Source of the DNA: Acidimicrobiia bacterium
Lineage (GTDB): Bacteria; Actinomycetota; Acidimicrobiia; Acidimicrobiales; Poriferisodalaceae
Assembly: GCA_022820505.1 (NCBI GenBank)
Contig: JAJEFK010000002.1
Span: 120,059-184,058 of the forward strand
Direction: 5' to 3'
DNA length: 64,000 nt
The stretch's first letter is position 1, and each line of letters begins with the position of its first letter. The translations under genes were made by a program, and so were the position numbers. Of the stretch, positions 19,048-28,201 are shown one piece after another. Under the pieces are notes generated by a model. It was not told where the DNA came from, searched no databases, and saw only the letters and a program-made list of their open reading frames with translations.

Positions 19048-20634
19048 CTAGCGGCCGACCAGCGTCGGGTCGTACAGCACGGGGCGGCCGAGGCCGTCGC
19101 GGCCGACGAGAGTGCAGGCGTAGACGCCCTTGGCTCGGAACACGTTGGTTGCCGCGGCATCGATGCGATCCAGGCTCAATCGCCCCTCGGCAACTGCTGT
19201 TTCGATCTCGGCAAAGGCTGCATCGGCATCCTCCAGGCCGCCGACGAGCGCAAGATCCGCGCCCGCACTCACTGCCAGCAGCGCCGCCTCGCTCACGGAC
19301 CACTGGCTGCGGATCGCGCCCATGACCAGCGAGTCGGTCACGATCAGCCCCGAGTGGCCGAGTTCGTTCCGCAGCACCCCGTCGATCGCCGCCGGCGACA
19401 GCGAGGCAGGCATCCCCCCGGTCAAGCCGGGGACGTTCAGATGCCCCACCATGACCGCCGCGTCAGTGGCCCCGACGACTGCTGCAAATGGGATCAGGTC
19501 GCGCTGGCGCAGCTCGTCAAGAGGGGCCGTGGAGGCCAATTGATCGTGGGTGTCCGCAGTGGCCGCGCCATGGCCCGGGAAGTGCTTCACCACCGGCACC
19601 ACTCCCCCGGCGCTGAGACCCTCGACTGTCGCCATGCCGTACTCGGTGACGGTGGCTGGGTCGTTGCCAAATGAGCGATCCCCGATGCCTTCCCCCGCGC
19701 CGACATCGATGACCGGCGCGAAGTTCATGGTGAAACCGAGTCGGTACATCTTGCGAGCGTGATCCGCGGCCACCTCAGCTACCTCAGCGGGTGACCTGGC
19801 GGTCTGGGCCGAGGCGGAGGGCAAGCGCCCCACCACCGCAGCGAGGCGCTGCACGCGGCCGCCTTCCTCGTCGACAGCGAAGATCAGCGGAACGCGGCCC
19901 GCAAAATCCTGCAGCTCGGCGATACGGCGCCAGACATGCTCGGTCACCGGCCCTTGCACCAAGATGCCGGCGATCCGGCGGTCACGTGCCTCCTCCACAG
20001 CGAATCCGAGCGAGCGCTCGCCGAGGGCCGTCATGATCGTCTGCCCTATCCGCACCGGCAACGACAGCTCGCTGGTGCACCATCGATCGACATCGGTCCA
20101 CCACGCGCCTGAGAGCAGCTGACGGACCGCCACTCCCGAGAGCCAACCCAAGGGGCGCTCCTCTCCCGTCAAGACCGTCGGTCCCGGATCGCCGATGGCC
20201 ACCTCCGAGTCGTCCGCCAGCTGCAGCCAGACGCCGAGTGCCCCGGGTGCCCCGAGACGGGCGCCGACAACTTGGGCGGTCAATTGAGGCGGCTCGCCCA
20301 CGATGGGCAGGATCGATGTGCCGACCGGTTCGATCGTGCCGTCGACGCCGATCACCCAGTAGCCGATCCCACCTGGACCGCGCAGCACGGCCACGACCCG
20401 AGGCGGGGACGGCTCACCTGCAGAATCCCCAGACTCCCCGTCGGGCACGACGGTGACGAGCGGCGGGGTCTCCGACTCGCGGGATGTCTGTGCAGCCGCG
20501 TCCGGCAGTACCGCGAACCAGCCGGCTGCGATCAGCAGCGCCGTCGTCGCCGAAATGACCTGTCTCATTCGTGATCGCCTATACCGGGGCGACGCGCGCG
20601 GCGGCTCGGACGAGTTGTCGCCGTTGGTCGTCAA
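19048..20634 (-). CDS. Glycoside hydrolase family 3 (NagZ-like beta-N-acetylhexosaminidase), secreted
   Basis: Signal peptide-like N terminus; PLIFAVDEEGGRVQRLA, VVPVVKHFPGHGAATADTHDQLAS, GLIVTDSLVMGAI. Confidence 0.9.
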   Translation of the reverse strand: MTTNGDNSSEPPRASPRYRRSRMRQVISATTALLIAAGWFAVLPDAAAQTSRESETPPLVTVVPDGESGDSAGEPSPPRVVAVLRGPGGIGYWVIGVDGTIEPVGTSILPIVGEPPQLTAQVVGARLGAPGALGVWLQLADDSEVAIGDPGPTVLTGEERPLGWLSGVAVRQLLSGAWWTDVDRWCTSELSLPVRIGQTIMTALGERSLGFAVEEARDRRIAGILVQGPVTEHVWRRIAELQDFAGRVPLIFAVDEEGGRVQRLAAVVGRLPSASAQTARSPAEVAEVAADHARKMYRLGFTMNFAPVIDVGAGEGIGDRSFGNDPATVTEYGMATVEGLSAGGVVPVVKHFPGHGAATADTHDQLASTAPLDELRQRDLIPFAAVVGATDAAVMVGHLNVPGLTGGMPASLSPAAIDGVLRNELGHSGLIVTDSLVMGAIRSQWSVSEAALLAVSAGADLALVGGLEDADAAFAEIETAVAEGRLSLDRIDAAATNVFRAKGVYACTLVGRDGLGRPVLYDPTLVGR

Positions 20635-22850
20635 CCTGTTCCCAGGCGTTGTTCCAACTCCTCGGCAGACAGCAGTTGGTGCGTGAGCTGGATGCTGTTC
20701 CCACCGGCGGGGTCGACCTCGATCGGTGCTGTGAAGTTCACATCCCGGATAAGACAGAAGGACTCATCGACCGCGGGGCAGTAGAACACCACCGCTGTGG
20801 CCGTCAGCACCGCCGTGCCGCTGTCTGCGCCGACCGTGCCGAACAGCCGGACTGGCATCTCGGGCCCCCGAGCCTCGTAGCGGGCGGCGCCTTGCGGACT
20901 CACCAGATCACCCTCCGCAGACCATTCGAACTCGAACAGCCCGTCGGTGTTGAACTTGTAGTCCTCAGGCACCTTGAGATCCAGGACGATCTCGACATTG
21001 CCGGGGGCGACCCGCTGGGGCAGGAGCACGACATTGTCGTCGATCACACCGGCCATCGTCAGCGCAGCGATCTCAAGATTCGACAGCGCCAGCGTGCTCA
21101 GCTCACCGGTACCGAGGTCCAGCATGCGGATGCGGTGATTGTTCGTATCGGCAACATAGAGAGTTTGGGTGGTAGCGCTGAGTCCGCTCGGCTCGGCCAG
21201 CCGGGCATCGGCGCCGAAGCCGTCTCGCAACCCCGGCGTGCCGTCGCCGACCAGCACCGATGACGTGGCCGTGTCCAGGTCGAGCACCTTGATCCGGTGG
21301 TTGTAGGTGTCTGCGACGTACAACTGCCCGGAACCTTGCGAGCCCGGCACGAATTCGATGCCGACGGCGTGCTGCAGCAGCGTGACCTCGAAGCTCCCCA
21401 CTTCGTCTCCCCACACGAACAGGTGCTTGCCCACCAGCGTCTCGAGCTGCCCGTCCAAGCCGAACGACACCTGCCGCACCGCGCTGGCCTCGGGATCTGT
21501 GAAATAGAGCACGCCGTAGCCAGCAGCAAGCCCGGAGGGCTGCGACAGGGTGGCGGCAAGGCGGTCGCCGTCGTCGAGACCTTCCGCGCCGGTGCCTGCG
21601 AAGACGTCGATCACCCCGGTCCCGAGGTGCATCAGCCACAGCTGATGGCGCCCTGCCCCTGCGATGTACAGCACATCGCCTTCGAGGTGCAGATCCCACG
21701 GCGAAGCAATAGCCGTCTGCGCTGCGCGTCCAGGGCGGAAGAACGTGACCGGCTCTCCAGTGCCCGCGATGGTGCGCACGGTGCGAAAGCGCAGATCGGC
21801 GGTCCGGATGAGATGGTTCTCACGGTCTGCGATGTACAGAATGCTGCCGTCGGGAGACAGGGCCATGCCCTGGGGTCTTCGGAACGAAGCCTCGTCGAAA
21901 GCGCCGTCGTCGCGGCCTTCGGCACCGCTGCCGATCACGTCGATGAGCTCACCGCCAAGCGTCGCGACGAGCACCCGGTGACGACCCGTGTCAGCGATGA
22001 AGAGCCGATCGCCTGCCTCGTCCGCAAGCACCTTGCCGGGAAAGCTCAGCACGGTCGGCAGCACAGGCTCGATGTCGAGAAGCTCACCGAGCGGCGTCGG
22101 ATCGATGAGGCCATTGCGACCGTACTCATCGGCCATCGTGGCGATGACGGGTTCCAGCGCCGCGTAGACCCCCTCGCCGGCGTACTGGCCCACCACCATG
22201 CCGTTCGGGTCGATGACGACGACAGTCGGCCAGGCATTGACTCCATACGACCTGCGCAGGATCTCTTCGTTGTCGTTGACGATGGGATGCTTGCGGCCAT
22301 ACCGGATCGACGCCCCGCGCACGGCATCAGACGTGCTCTCGCTGTCGAATTTCGCCCAGTGGACGGCCACCACCACCAGCTCGTCGGGGTACTCCTCGCC
22401 CAGCCGGTGCAGATCCGGGATGATGTGGATGCAGTTGATGCAGCCTTGGGTCCAGAAGTCCAACATGACGATCTTGCCTCGCAGATCGCCGCTCATCGAT
22501 AGGGGCCGGCTGACGTTGAACCAGTCGTAGCCGGCAGGGAACTCTGGGGCGGGGACGCTGCCCTCAAACGTCAGCTCGACCGGCCCGGTATCCGCCGCGG
22601 CTGCATCGCCGGCGATACCAGCCGAGGCGTCATCTGCCGGACCGGTGGCCTCGTCCTCGGGCGCCGTCTGCGATGCGTCGGCTGCGGGCCCGGCAGTGTC
22701 GGTCGGAGTGGAAGCCGGTCCGTCCGTCTCGGCGGGAGCGCAGCCGGCCAGCACCAGCACGACCGCGCAGGCGACAGCCGCGAACCGGGCGAGTCCGCAT
22801 CTCGATCGCCGGTCGTCTCCCCGCTGACGGGCTTGCATCGGCCCCGGCAT
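20631..22850 (-). CDS. Lipoprotein with thioredoxin-like domain plus NHL repeats (NHLRC2-like)
   Basis: Lipobox LVLAGCAPAE; GKIVMLDFWTQGCINCIHIIPDLHRL (CxxC), repeated NHL blades ADEAGDRLFIADTGRHRVLV, SPDGSILYIADRENHLIRT, GQLYVADTYNHRIKVLD, QTLYVADTNNHRIRMLD. Confidence 0.9.
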   Translation of the reverse strand: MPGPMQARQRGDDRRSRCGLARFAAVACAVVLVLAGCAPAETDGPASTPTDTAGPAADASQTAPEDEATGPADDASAGIAGDAAAADTGPVELTFEGSVPAPEFPAGYDWFNVSRPLSMSGDLRGKIVMLDFWTQGCINCIHIIPDLHRLGEEYPDELVVVAVHWAKFDSESTSDAVRGASIRYGRKHPIVNDNEEILRRSYGVNAWPTVVVIDPNGMVVGQYAGEGVYAALEPVIATMADEYGRNGLIDPTPLGELLDIEPVLPTVLSFPGKVLADEAGDRLFIADTGRHRVLVATLGGELIDVIGSGAEGRDDGAFDEASFRRPQGMALSPDGSILYIADRENHLIRTADLRFRTVRTIAGTGEPVTFFRPGRAAQTAIASPWDLHLEGDVLYIAGAGRHQLWLMHLGTGVIDVFAGTGAEGLDDGDRLAATLSQPSGLAAGYGVLYFTDPEASAVRQVSFGLDGQLETLVGKHLFVWGDEVGSFEVTLLQHAVGIEFVPGSQGSGQLYVADTYNHRIKVLDLDTATSSVLVGDGTPGLRDGFGADARLAEPSGLSATTQTLYVADTNNHRIRMLDLGTGELSTLALSNLEIAALTMAGVIDDNVVLLPQRVAPGNVEIVLDLKVPEDYKFNTDGLFEFEWSAEGDLVSPQGAARYEARGPEMPVRLFGTVGADSGTAVLTATAVVFYCPAVDESFCLIRDVNFTAPIEVDPAGGNSIQLTHQLLSAEELEQRLGTG

Positions 22851-22867
22851 GACGCTCGCCGCGCCGG

Positions 22868-23377
22868 CTAGTGACTGCGCACGGTACGGCGCGAGTCCAC
22901 GACACCGGTGTCGAAGCCGGCCAGGTGCAGCCCGCCATGGAAGCGGGCGTGCTCGATCTTGAGGCAGCGGTCCATGACGACGTCGAGGCCGGCATCGTTC
23001 GCGAGCTGTGCGGCCTCAGCGCTCCACAAGCCGAGCTGCACCCAGAACGCCTTCGCGCCGATCTCGACGACCTCTTCGGCCACGCCGGGCAGGTCTGCCG
23101 GCCGACGGAAGACATCCACCAGATCGGGCACCACCGGCAGATCGGCGAGGCTCGGGTAGCACAGCCGGCCCAGGATCTCGTCGGCCACCGGGTTCACGAA
23201 GTACACGTCGAAATCGGTGCTCGAGCTGAGCAGGTAGGTGGCGACGAAATTGGACGGGCGGGCCGGATTCGCCGAGACCCCCACCATCGCCACCGTGTTG
23301 GTGCGCTGGATGAGCGCCAGCCGGTCGGCTGCGCTCGGCTCGGTCCAGCCGTCGACTGGTTCGTGGACGATGGTCAT
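22868..23377 (-). CDS. CoA-binding domain protein (YccU-like)
   Basis: AMVGVSANPARPSNFVATYLL, VYFVNPVADEILGRLCYPSLADLPVVPDLVDVFR. Confidence 0.87.
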   Translation of the reverse strand: MTIVHEPVDGWTEPSAADRLALIQRTNTVAMVGVSANPARPSNFVATYLLSSSTDFDVYFVNPVADEILGRLCYPSLADLPVVPDLVDVFRRPADLPGVAEEVVEIGAKAFWVQLGLWSAEAAQLANDAGLDVVMDRCLKIEHARFHGGLHLAGFDTGVVDSRRTVRSH

Positions 23378-24663
23378 GAGGGCACCGCTTTCGCAAGGGC
23401 TTGATCCAGATCCCAGATGATGTCGTCGAGGTCCTCGAGGCCGACCGAGAGCCGGATCATGTCGGCGCTCACGCCGCCCGCAGCCAGTGCTTCGTCGGAC
23501 AGCTGCTGGTGCGTCGTCGAGGCCGGGTGGATGACGAGCGTGCGGGCATCCCCCACGTTCGCGAGGTGGCTGATCATCTGGAGAGCTTCGATGAAGTCGG
23601 CGCCGGCCTGCCGGCCGCCCTTGACGCCGAACGTGAAGATGGCGCCGGGTCCCTGGGGCATGTAGGTGCGTGCAAGCTCCCGGTACGGGGACGACTCGAG
23701 GCCCGCATAGCTGATCCAGCTCACGGACGGATGGGCCTCGAGGTGCTCTGCGACAGCTTGGGCGTTCGCGACGTGTTCGTCCATGCGCTGGGGCAGCGTT
23801 TCGAGGCCTTGCAGCAGCAGGAAGGCATTGAGCGGCGACATGGTGGCTCCGATGTCACGCAGCTGCTCGACGCGCAGCTTGGTGCAGAAGGCGTACTCGC
23901 CGAAGTTCTCCCAGAACCGGAGGTCGTTGTAGCTGGCCACGGGCTCGGTCATGTTCGGGAAACGCCCGCTGCCCCAGTCGAAGCGACCCGACTCGCTCAC
24001 GACTCCGCCGATGGAGTTGCCGTGCCCGCCGATGAACTTCGTCGCGGAGTGGATCACGATGTCCGCGCCGTGCTCGATCGGCCGGCACAGGTACGGCGTT
24101 GCGAAGGTCGAATCGACGACCAGCGGAAGTCCGTGAGCGTGCGCCACCTCGGCGATGCCGGCCAGGTCGGGGATCGACCCGGACGGGTTGCCGACAATCT
24201 CGGTGTAGCAGAACTTCGTGCGGTCATCGATCGCGGCGGCGTATGCATCGACGCTGTCGCCGTCGACAAAGCGGGCTCCGATGCCGAACCGTCCGAGGGT
24301 CACGTCGAACATGGTGTGGGTGCCGCCGTACAGCGCCGAGGACGTGACCAGGTTGTCGCCCGCCTCGCACAGCGCCGCGGCAGTGAGGAACTCAGCGGCC
24401 ATGCCCGAGGCGGCTGCGACTGCTCCGATCGCGCCTTCCAGGCTTGCCACCCGCTCCTCGAAGGCGTTGACGGTGGGATTGGAGATGCGGGTGTAGATGG
24501 TTCCGTACTTCTGCAGGGCGAAGAGGTCGGCCGCATCCGCCGCGTCCTCGAAGACGAAGCTCGTGGACTGATAGACCGGGACTGCGCGTGCCCCGGTCGT
24601 CGGGTCGGGCCGACCGCCTGCGTGCAATGCGCGAGTGCGGAACCCGAACTGGTGATCGCTCAT
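23374..24663 (-). CDS. metY: O-acetylhomoserine sulfhydrylase / aminocarboxypropyltransferase
   Basis: FGFRTRALHAGGRPDPTTGARAVPVYQSTSFVFED, YGGTHTMFDVTL, IHSATKFIGGHGNSIGG. Confidence 0.92.
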   Translation of the reverse strand: MSDHQFGFRTRALHAGGRPDPTTGARAVPVYQSTSFVFEDAADAADLFALQKYGTIYTRISNPTVNAFEERVASLEGAIGAVAAASGMAAEFLTAAALCEAGDNLVTSSALYGGTHTMFDVTLGRFGIGARFVDGDSVDAYAAAIDDRTKFCYTEIVGNPSGSIPDLAGIAEVAHAHGLPLVVDSTFATPYLCRPIEHGADIVIHSATKFIGGHGNSIGGVVSESGRFDWGSGRFPNMTEPVASYNDLRFWENFGEYAFCTKLRVEQLRDIGATMSPLNAFLLLQGLETLPQRMDEHVANAQAVAEHLEAHPSVSWISYAGLESSPYRELARTYMPQGPGAIFTFGVKGGRQAGADFIEALQMISHLANVGDARTLVIHPASTTHQQLSDEALAAGGVSADMIRLSVGLEDLDDIIWDLDQALAKAVPS

Positions 24664-24730
24664 CTACCGCAGCCTACGATGGACGCCCTGCGGGCCGAGG
24701 TCGGCCGCTGCAGCAACTGCAGAAAACCGC

Positions 24731-24991
24731 TCAACCGGCCCGGCTCTCGACGTACTGCCGAGCACGTCCGAGAGCTTCCTCAGGATCCACACCGGCAACG
24801 CCGGCCATCCAGCAGGCGATGGGAGCGGCGATCCGCTCGGAGTCGTGTGCAGCGGCGCCGGCCAGGTTCAGCAGCGCATCGGTGACAACCGCATCAGGCG
24901 CAGGCGCGCCGATCACTGCGGCAAAGCCCGTCAGCCACTCGTGCGCCGTCGTGCCCGGCGGTCCGGAACCCGTCTCGTCGCTCATCGCCAC
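24731..24991 (-). CDS. Small DUF6457-like protein
   Basis: EWLTGFAAVIGAPAPDAVVTDALLNLAGAAAHDSERIAAPIACWMAGVAGVDPEEALGRARQ; actinobacterial small-protein pattern. Confidence 0.6.
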   Translation of the reverse strand: MAMSDETGSGPPGTTAHEWLTGFAAVIGAPAPDAVVTDALLNLAGAAAHDSERIAAPIACWMAGVAGVDPEEALGRARQYVESRAG

Positions 24992-25101
24992 AGCGTACGT
25001 TTGGCCGGCCGCATCAGTGCGGGCAGTGCATACTCGTCCACCTCCAGTGGATCGCTACGGTGCGAATGCGGCAGGTGCCACTCACAGCCGAAAGGACACC
25101 G

Positions 25102-25791
25102 ATGAGCGACGACGCGGGCATTTTCGGACCCGAGCTGTTCGAGTTCCTCGAAGAGCTCGAAGCGAACAACAACCGTGAGTGGTTCAACGAGAACCGTGAG
25201 CGCTACGAGGAGGAAGTGCGCGAGCCTGCGTTCGACTTCATCCGTGCCATGGGCGCATTGTTGGGCGAGACTTCGCCGCACATGACCGCACGGGACACGA
25301 AGGTCGGGGGCTCGCTGATGCGCGTGTTCCGTGACACACGCTTCTCTGCTGACAAGACGCCATACAAGACCAACGTGGGCATCCAGTTCCGCCATGTGCG
25401 GGGCGGCGACGTGCACGCGCCGGGCTACTACGTGCATCTGGACACCGAGAACTGCTTCTTTGGGGCCGGCAGCTGGATGCCGGACCGGGACGCGCTGGCG
25501 GCGTACCGGATTGCCATCGACGAGCGAACTGATGCGTGGATCGCGGCCCGCGACACCTGCCAGTCCGACGGCTGGCGCATGGAAGGCGAACGGCTCAAGC
25601 GCTCACCCCGTGATTGGTCCGCCGATCACCCGATGATCGAGGATCTCAAGCGCAAGAGCTTCATCGCCGTGCGCGACTTCGACCACGACGTGGCCCTCAA
25701 GCCGGAGTTCCCGTCAGTGATCACAGCATGGTGCAACGAGAGTCGACCGCTGATGGCATTTCTCTGCGGGGCCGTGGGGCTGGATTTCTGA
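25102..25791 (+). CDS. DUF2461 / TIGR02453 family protein
   Basis: LFEFLEELEANNNREWFNENRERYEEEVREPAFDFI, MRVFRDTRFSADKTPYKTNVGIQF, PGYYVHL. Confidence 0.88.
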   Translation: MSDDAGIFGPELFEFLEELEANNNREWFNENRERYEEEVREPAFDFIRAMGALLGETSPHMTARDTKVGGSLMRVFRDTRFSADKTPYKTNVGIQFRHVRGGDVHAPGYYVHLDTENCFFGAGSWMPDRDALAAYRIAIDERTDAWIAARDTCQSDGWRMEGERLKRSPRDWSADHPMIEDLKRKSFIAVRDFDHDVALKPEFPSVITAWCNESRPLMAFLCGAVGLDF

Positions 25792-25816
25792 GCCGGCCTC
25801 GGCGTCGCCATTCGGC

Positions 25817-28201
25817 TCAGTCTCTGAGCGGGACGATCTCCGGCGGCAGATACGACTCCACCGGAGGCGGTTCGCCGTCGTACCGTTCAACCTCGACGAG
25901 ACACGTGTGTGCCGACGGTCCTTGCGCCAGTCGGCTGGTCCCGACGTCGGCGGTCAGCGTGTTGGGGTTGCCGGCACGGCAGGTGCCGTCAGGTGCAGGG
26001 TCGTACCAGGCGCCCGTCGAGAGCTGCACCGCTTCGGGCATGACGGCGTCGTCGAGAACAGCCCCTGCCAGGCATGCGCCCCGATCGTTGTAGAGCCGTA
26101 CGACGTCACCGTCAGCGATGCTGCGGGCCGCGGCAGTGACCGGGTGCATGCGCACCGGCTCGCGGCCCGCCACCTTCGTCGCCTGGCTGGGAGCTGCATG
26201 GTCGTACTGGCTGTGCAGTCGCGACCGCGGCTGGTTCGACACCAGGTGCAACGGCCAACGATCGCCCTGCGCACCGCCCAGCCGTTCGAATGGCTCCATC
26301 CAGGCCGGGTGCGGCGGGCAGTCGTCGTAGCCGTAGCCGGCGATCGTCTCGCTCCACAGCTCGATCCGCCCGCTCGGTGTGCGCAGCGGCTTAGAGGCCG
26401 GGTCGGCGCGGAACGCATCGAGATAGACCTGCGTGGGTTCCCCCATCAGCGCCTTGCCGGGGGCCATCGCGTAGCCCTCGGCGCGGAACTCGTCATAGGT
26501 CGGGGCCTGCGGATCGGCGGCACGGTGAATCTCGTAGATGACCTCGATCCACTCGTCGGCCGTACGTCCCTCGGTGAACTGCTCCCCGAACCCCAGGCGC
26601 TCGGCCAAGCGAGCAAAGATCCAGTAGTCGTCGCGAGACTCCCCCACCGGTTCGGCCACCGCTGCCATGGCGATCAGCATCGTCTCGGCGCCGCCGATGT
26701 CGTTGCGCTCGAGCGGCGTCGTGGCCGGCAGCACGATGTCGGCCCGCCGGGCGACCGGCGACCAGAACGGCTCTTGTACCACGATCGTCTCGGGTCGCTG
26801 CCACGCCCGCATCAGGCGGTTCAGGTCCTGGTGGTGGTGGAAGGGGTTGCCGCCCGACCAGTACACGAGCCGGATGTCGGGGAAGCGGCCCCTGCGGCCG
26901 TCGAAGTCGTACGGCTCGAGTGGCCGTTCCAGCATCTCGGTGATACGCGAGACGGCGATGGTGGGAGGCCCCGGCTGGCGCATCGGCACGGGCAGGCCCG
27001 GAATGCGCGCCCGCGTCTGCCCTGCGCCGGTGTTGCCCTGGGTGCCGAAGCTGAAGGCGTATCCCCCGCCCGGCAGCCCGACCTGGCCGAGCACGCACGC
27101 CAATGCGAGCGCCATCCAATAGGGCTGCTCGCCGTGGTGGGCCCGCTGGGTGGACAGGGAGAGATTGACGAGCGTGCGCTTGGCGGCCATCTCATGCGCC
27201 AGTGAGACGATGTCATCGGCGTCGATGCCGGTCACCTCTGCCGCCCACTGTGCCGACTTGGGGGTGTCGTAGTCGACAGCGCCGGCCCACGGCGTGGGAC
27301 CGCGCCAGTCGCCACAGGCCGCGGCGAGACCCTCGCCCAGTATGTGAGCGCGCAGCCGGCCCCAGCCGTGACAGTGGCTTGCAAGGAAATCCTCATCGGC
27401 GAATCGGTCAGTGATGAGCGTGTGGATAATCCCCGCCATCAGCGCGACGTCGGTACCGGGCCGGATGGGGAGCCAGCGTGCGTCGGCCGATTTGTCGAAG
27501 TCGTCACGCAGCGGTCCGACGTTGACGAACTGCACCCCTGCCTTGCTCGCACGAGCCACCCAGTCGTTGTGATGGTGCGGTCCTTGACCGCCGTAGGTCA
27601 CGTGGCTGTTGCTGGCACGCATGCCGCCGAAGCAGACGAACAGCTCGGTGTGCTCGCAGATCACCGACCACGAGGTCTGCCGTGCCAGACCGGCGTGATA
27701 GCCCGTACCGACCATGTACGGGAAGATCGCCTCGGCAGCGGCCGATGAGTACGTGCCCTTTTGGTCGGTGCAGCCGCCGAAGAAGCGCATGAAGCGGTGC
27801 TGCTGGCTCGACGCCAGACCGAATCGCCCGGACGAGCCCCACCCGTAGGAACCGCCGAAGATCGATGCATTGCCGTGGTTGTCGCGCACCCGCGTCAACT
27901 CGGCGGCGACCAGGTCGAGTGCTGTGTCCCAGTCGACCTCGACGAACGGATCCTCGCCGCGCAGGTGAGTGGCCGCACCGGGCCCGTCTGCCAGCCACGA
28001 CTGTCGCACGGAGGGCCGCATCACCCGGTTCTCCGCGAAGTGGCGCAGCGACTCCCCCAGGTGGGACGGCTCCGGGTCGGTGGGATGGCCGCGCACCGCC
28101 ACGACTTCGCCGTCGCGTGAGTCGACCAGGAACGACCCGAAGTGCGTGCCCATGGCCGTTGTGCGCACGTCGGGCGCAGTTGCGCCGCCCTGCGTACTCA
28201 T
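25817..28201 (-). CDS. Molybdopterin-dependent oxidoreductase of the biotin-sulfoxide/TMAO/DMSO reductase branch (BisC/TorZ-like)
   Basis: 794 aa; THFGSFLVDSRDGEVVAVRGHPTDPEPS, SIFGGSYGWGSSGRFGLASSQQHRFMRFFGG, GGNPFHHHQDLNRLMRAWQRPETIVVQEPFWSPVARRADIVLPATTPLER. Confidence 0.88.
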   Translation of the reverse strand: MSTQGGATAPDVRTTAMGTHFGSFLVDSRDGEVVAVRGHPTDPEPSHLGESLRHFAENRVMRPSVRQSWLADGPGAATHLRGEDPFVEVDWDTALDLVAAELTRVRDNHGNASIFGGSYGWGSSGRFGLASSQQHRFMRFFGGCTDQKGTYSSAAAEAIFPYMVGTGYHAGLARQTSWSVICEHTELFVCFGGMRASNSHVTYGGQGPHHHNDWVARASKAGVQFVNVGPLRDDFDKSADARWLPIRPGTDVALMAGIIHTLITDRFADEDFLASHCHGWGRLRAHILGEGLAAACGDWRGPTPWAGAVDYDTPKSAQWAAEVTGIDADDIVSLAHEMAAKRTLVNLSLSTQRAHHGEQPYWMALALACVLGQVGLPGGGYAFSFGTQGNTGAGQTRARIPGLPVPMRQPGPPTIAVSRITEMLERPLEPYDFDGRRGRFPDIRLVYWSGGNPFHHHQDLNRLMRAWQRPETIVVQEPFWSPVARRADIVLPATTPLERNDIGGAETMLIAMAAVAEPVGESRDDYWIFARLAERLGFGEQFTEGRTADEWIEVIYEIHRAADPQAPTYDEFRAEGYAMAPGKALMGEPTQVYLDAFRADPASKPLRTPSGRIELWSETIAGYGYDDCPPHPAWMEPFERLGGAQGDRWPLHLVSNQPRSRLHSQYDHAAPSQATKVAGREPVRMHPVTAAARSIADGDVVRLYNDRGACLAGAVLDDAVMPEAVQLSTGAWYDPAPDGTCRAGNPNTLTADVGTSRLAQGPSAHTCLVEVERYDGEPPPVESYLPPEIVPLRD

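Noticed and set aside
24664-24730. SAM riboswitch upstream of metY
   Set aside because: Only a short GC-rich gap with no SAM-I/SAM-II/SAH consensus.
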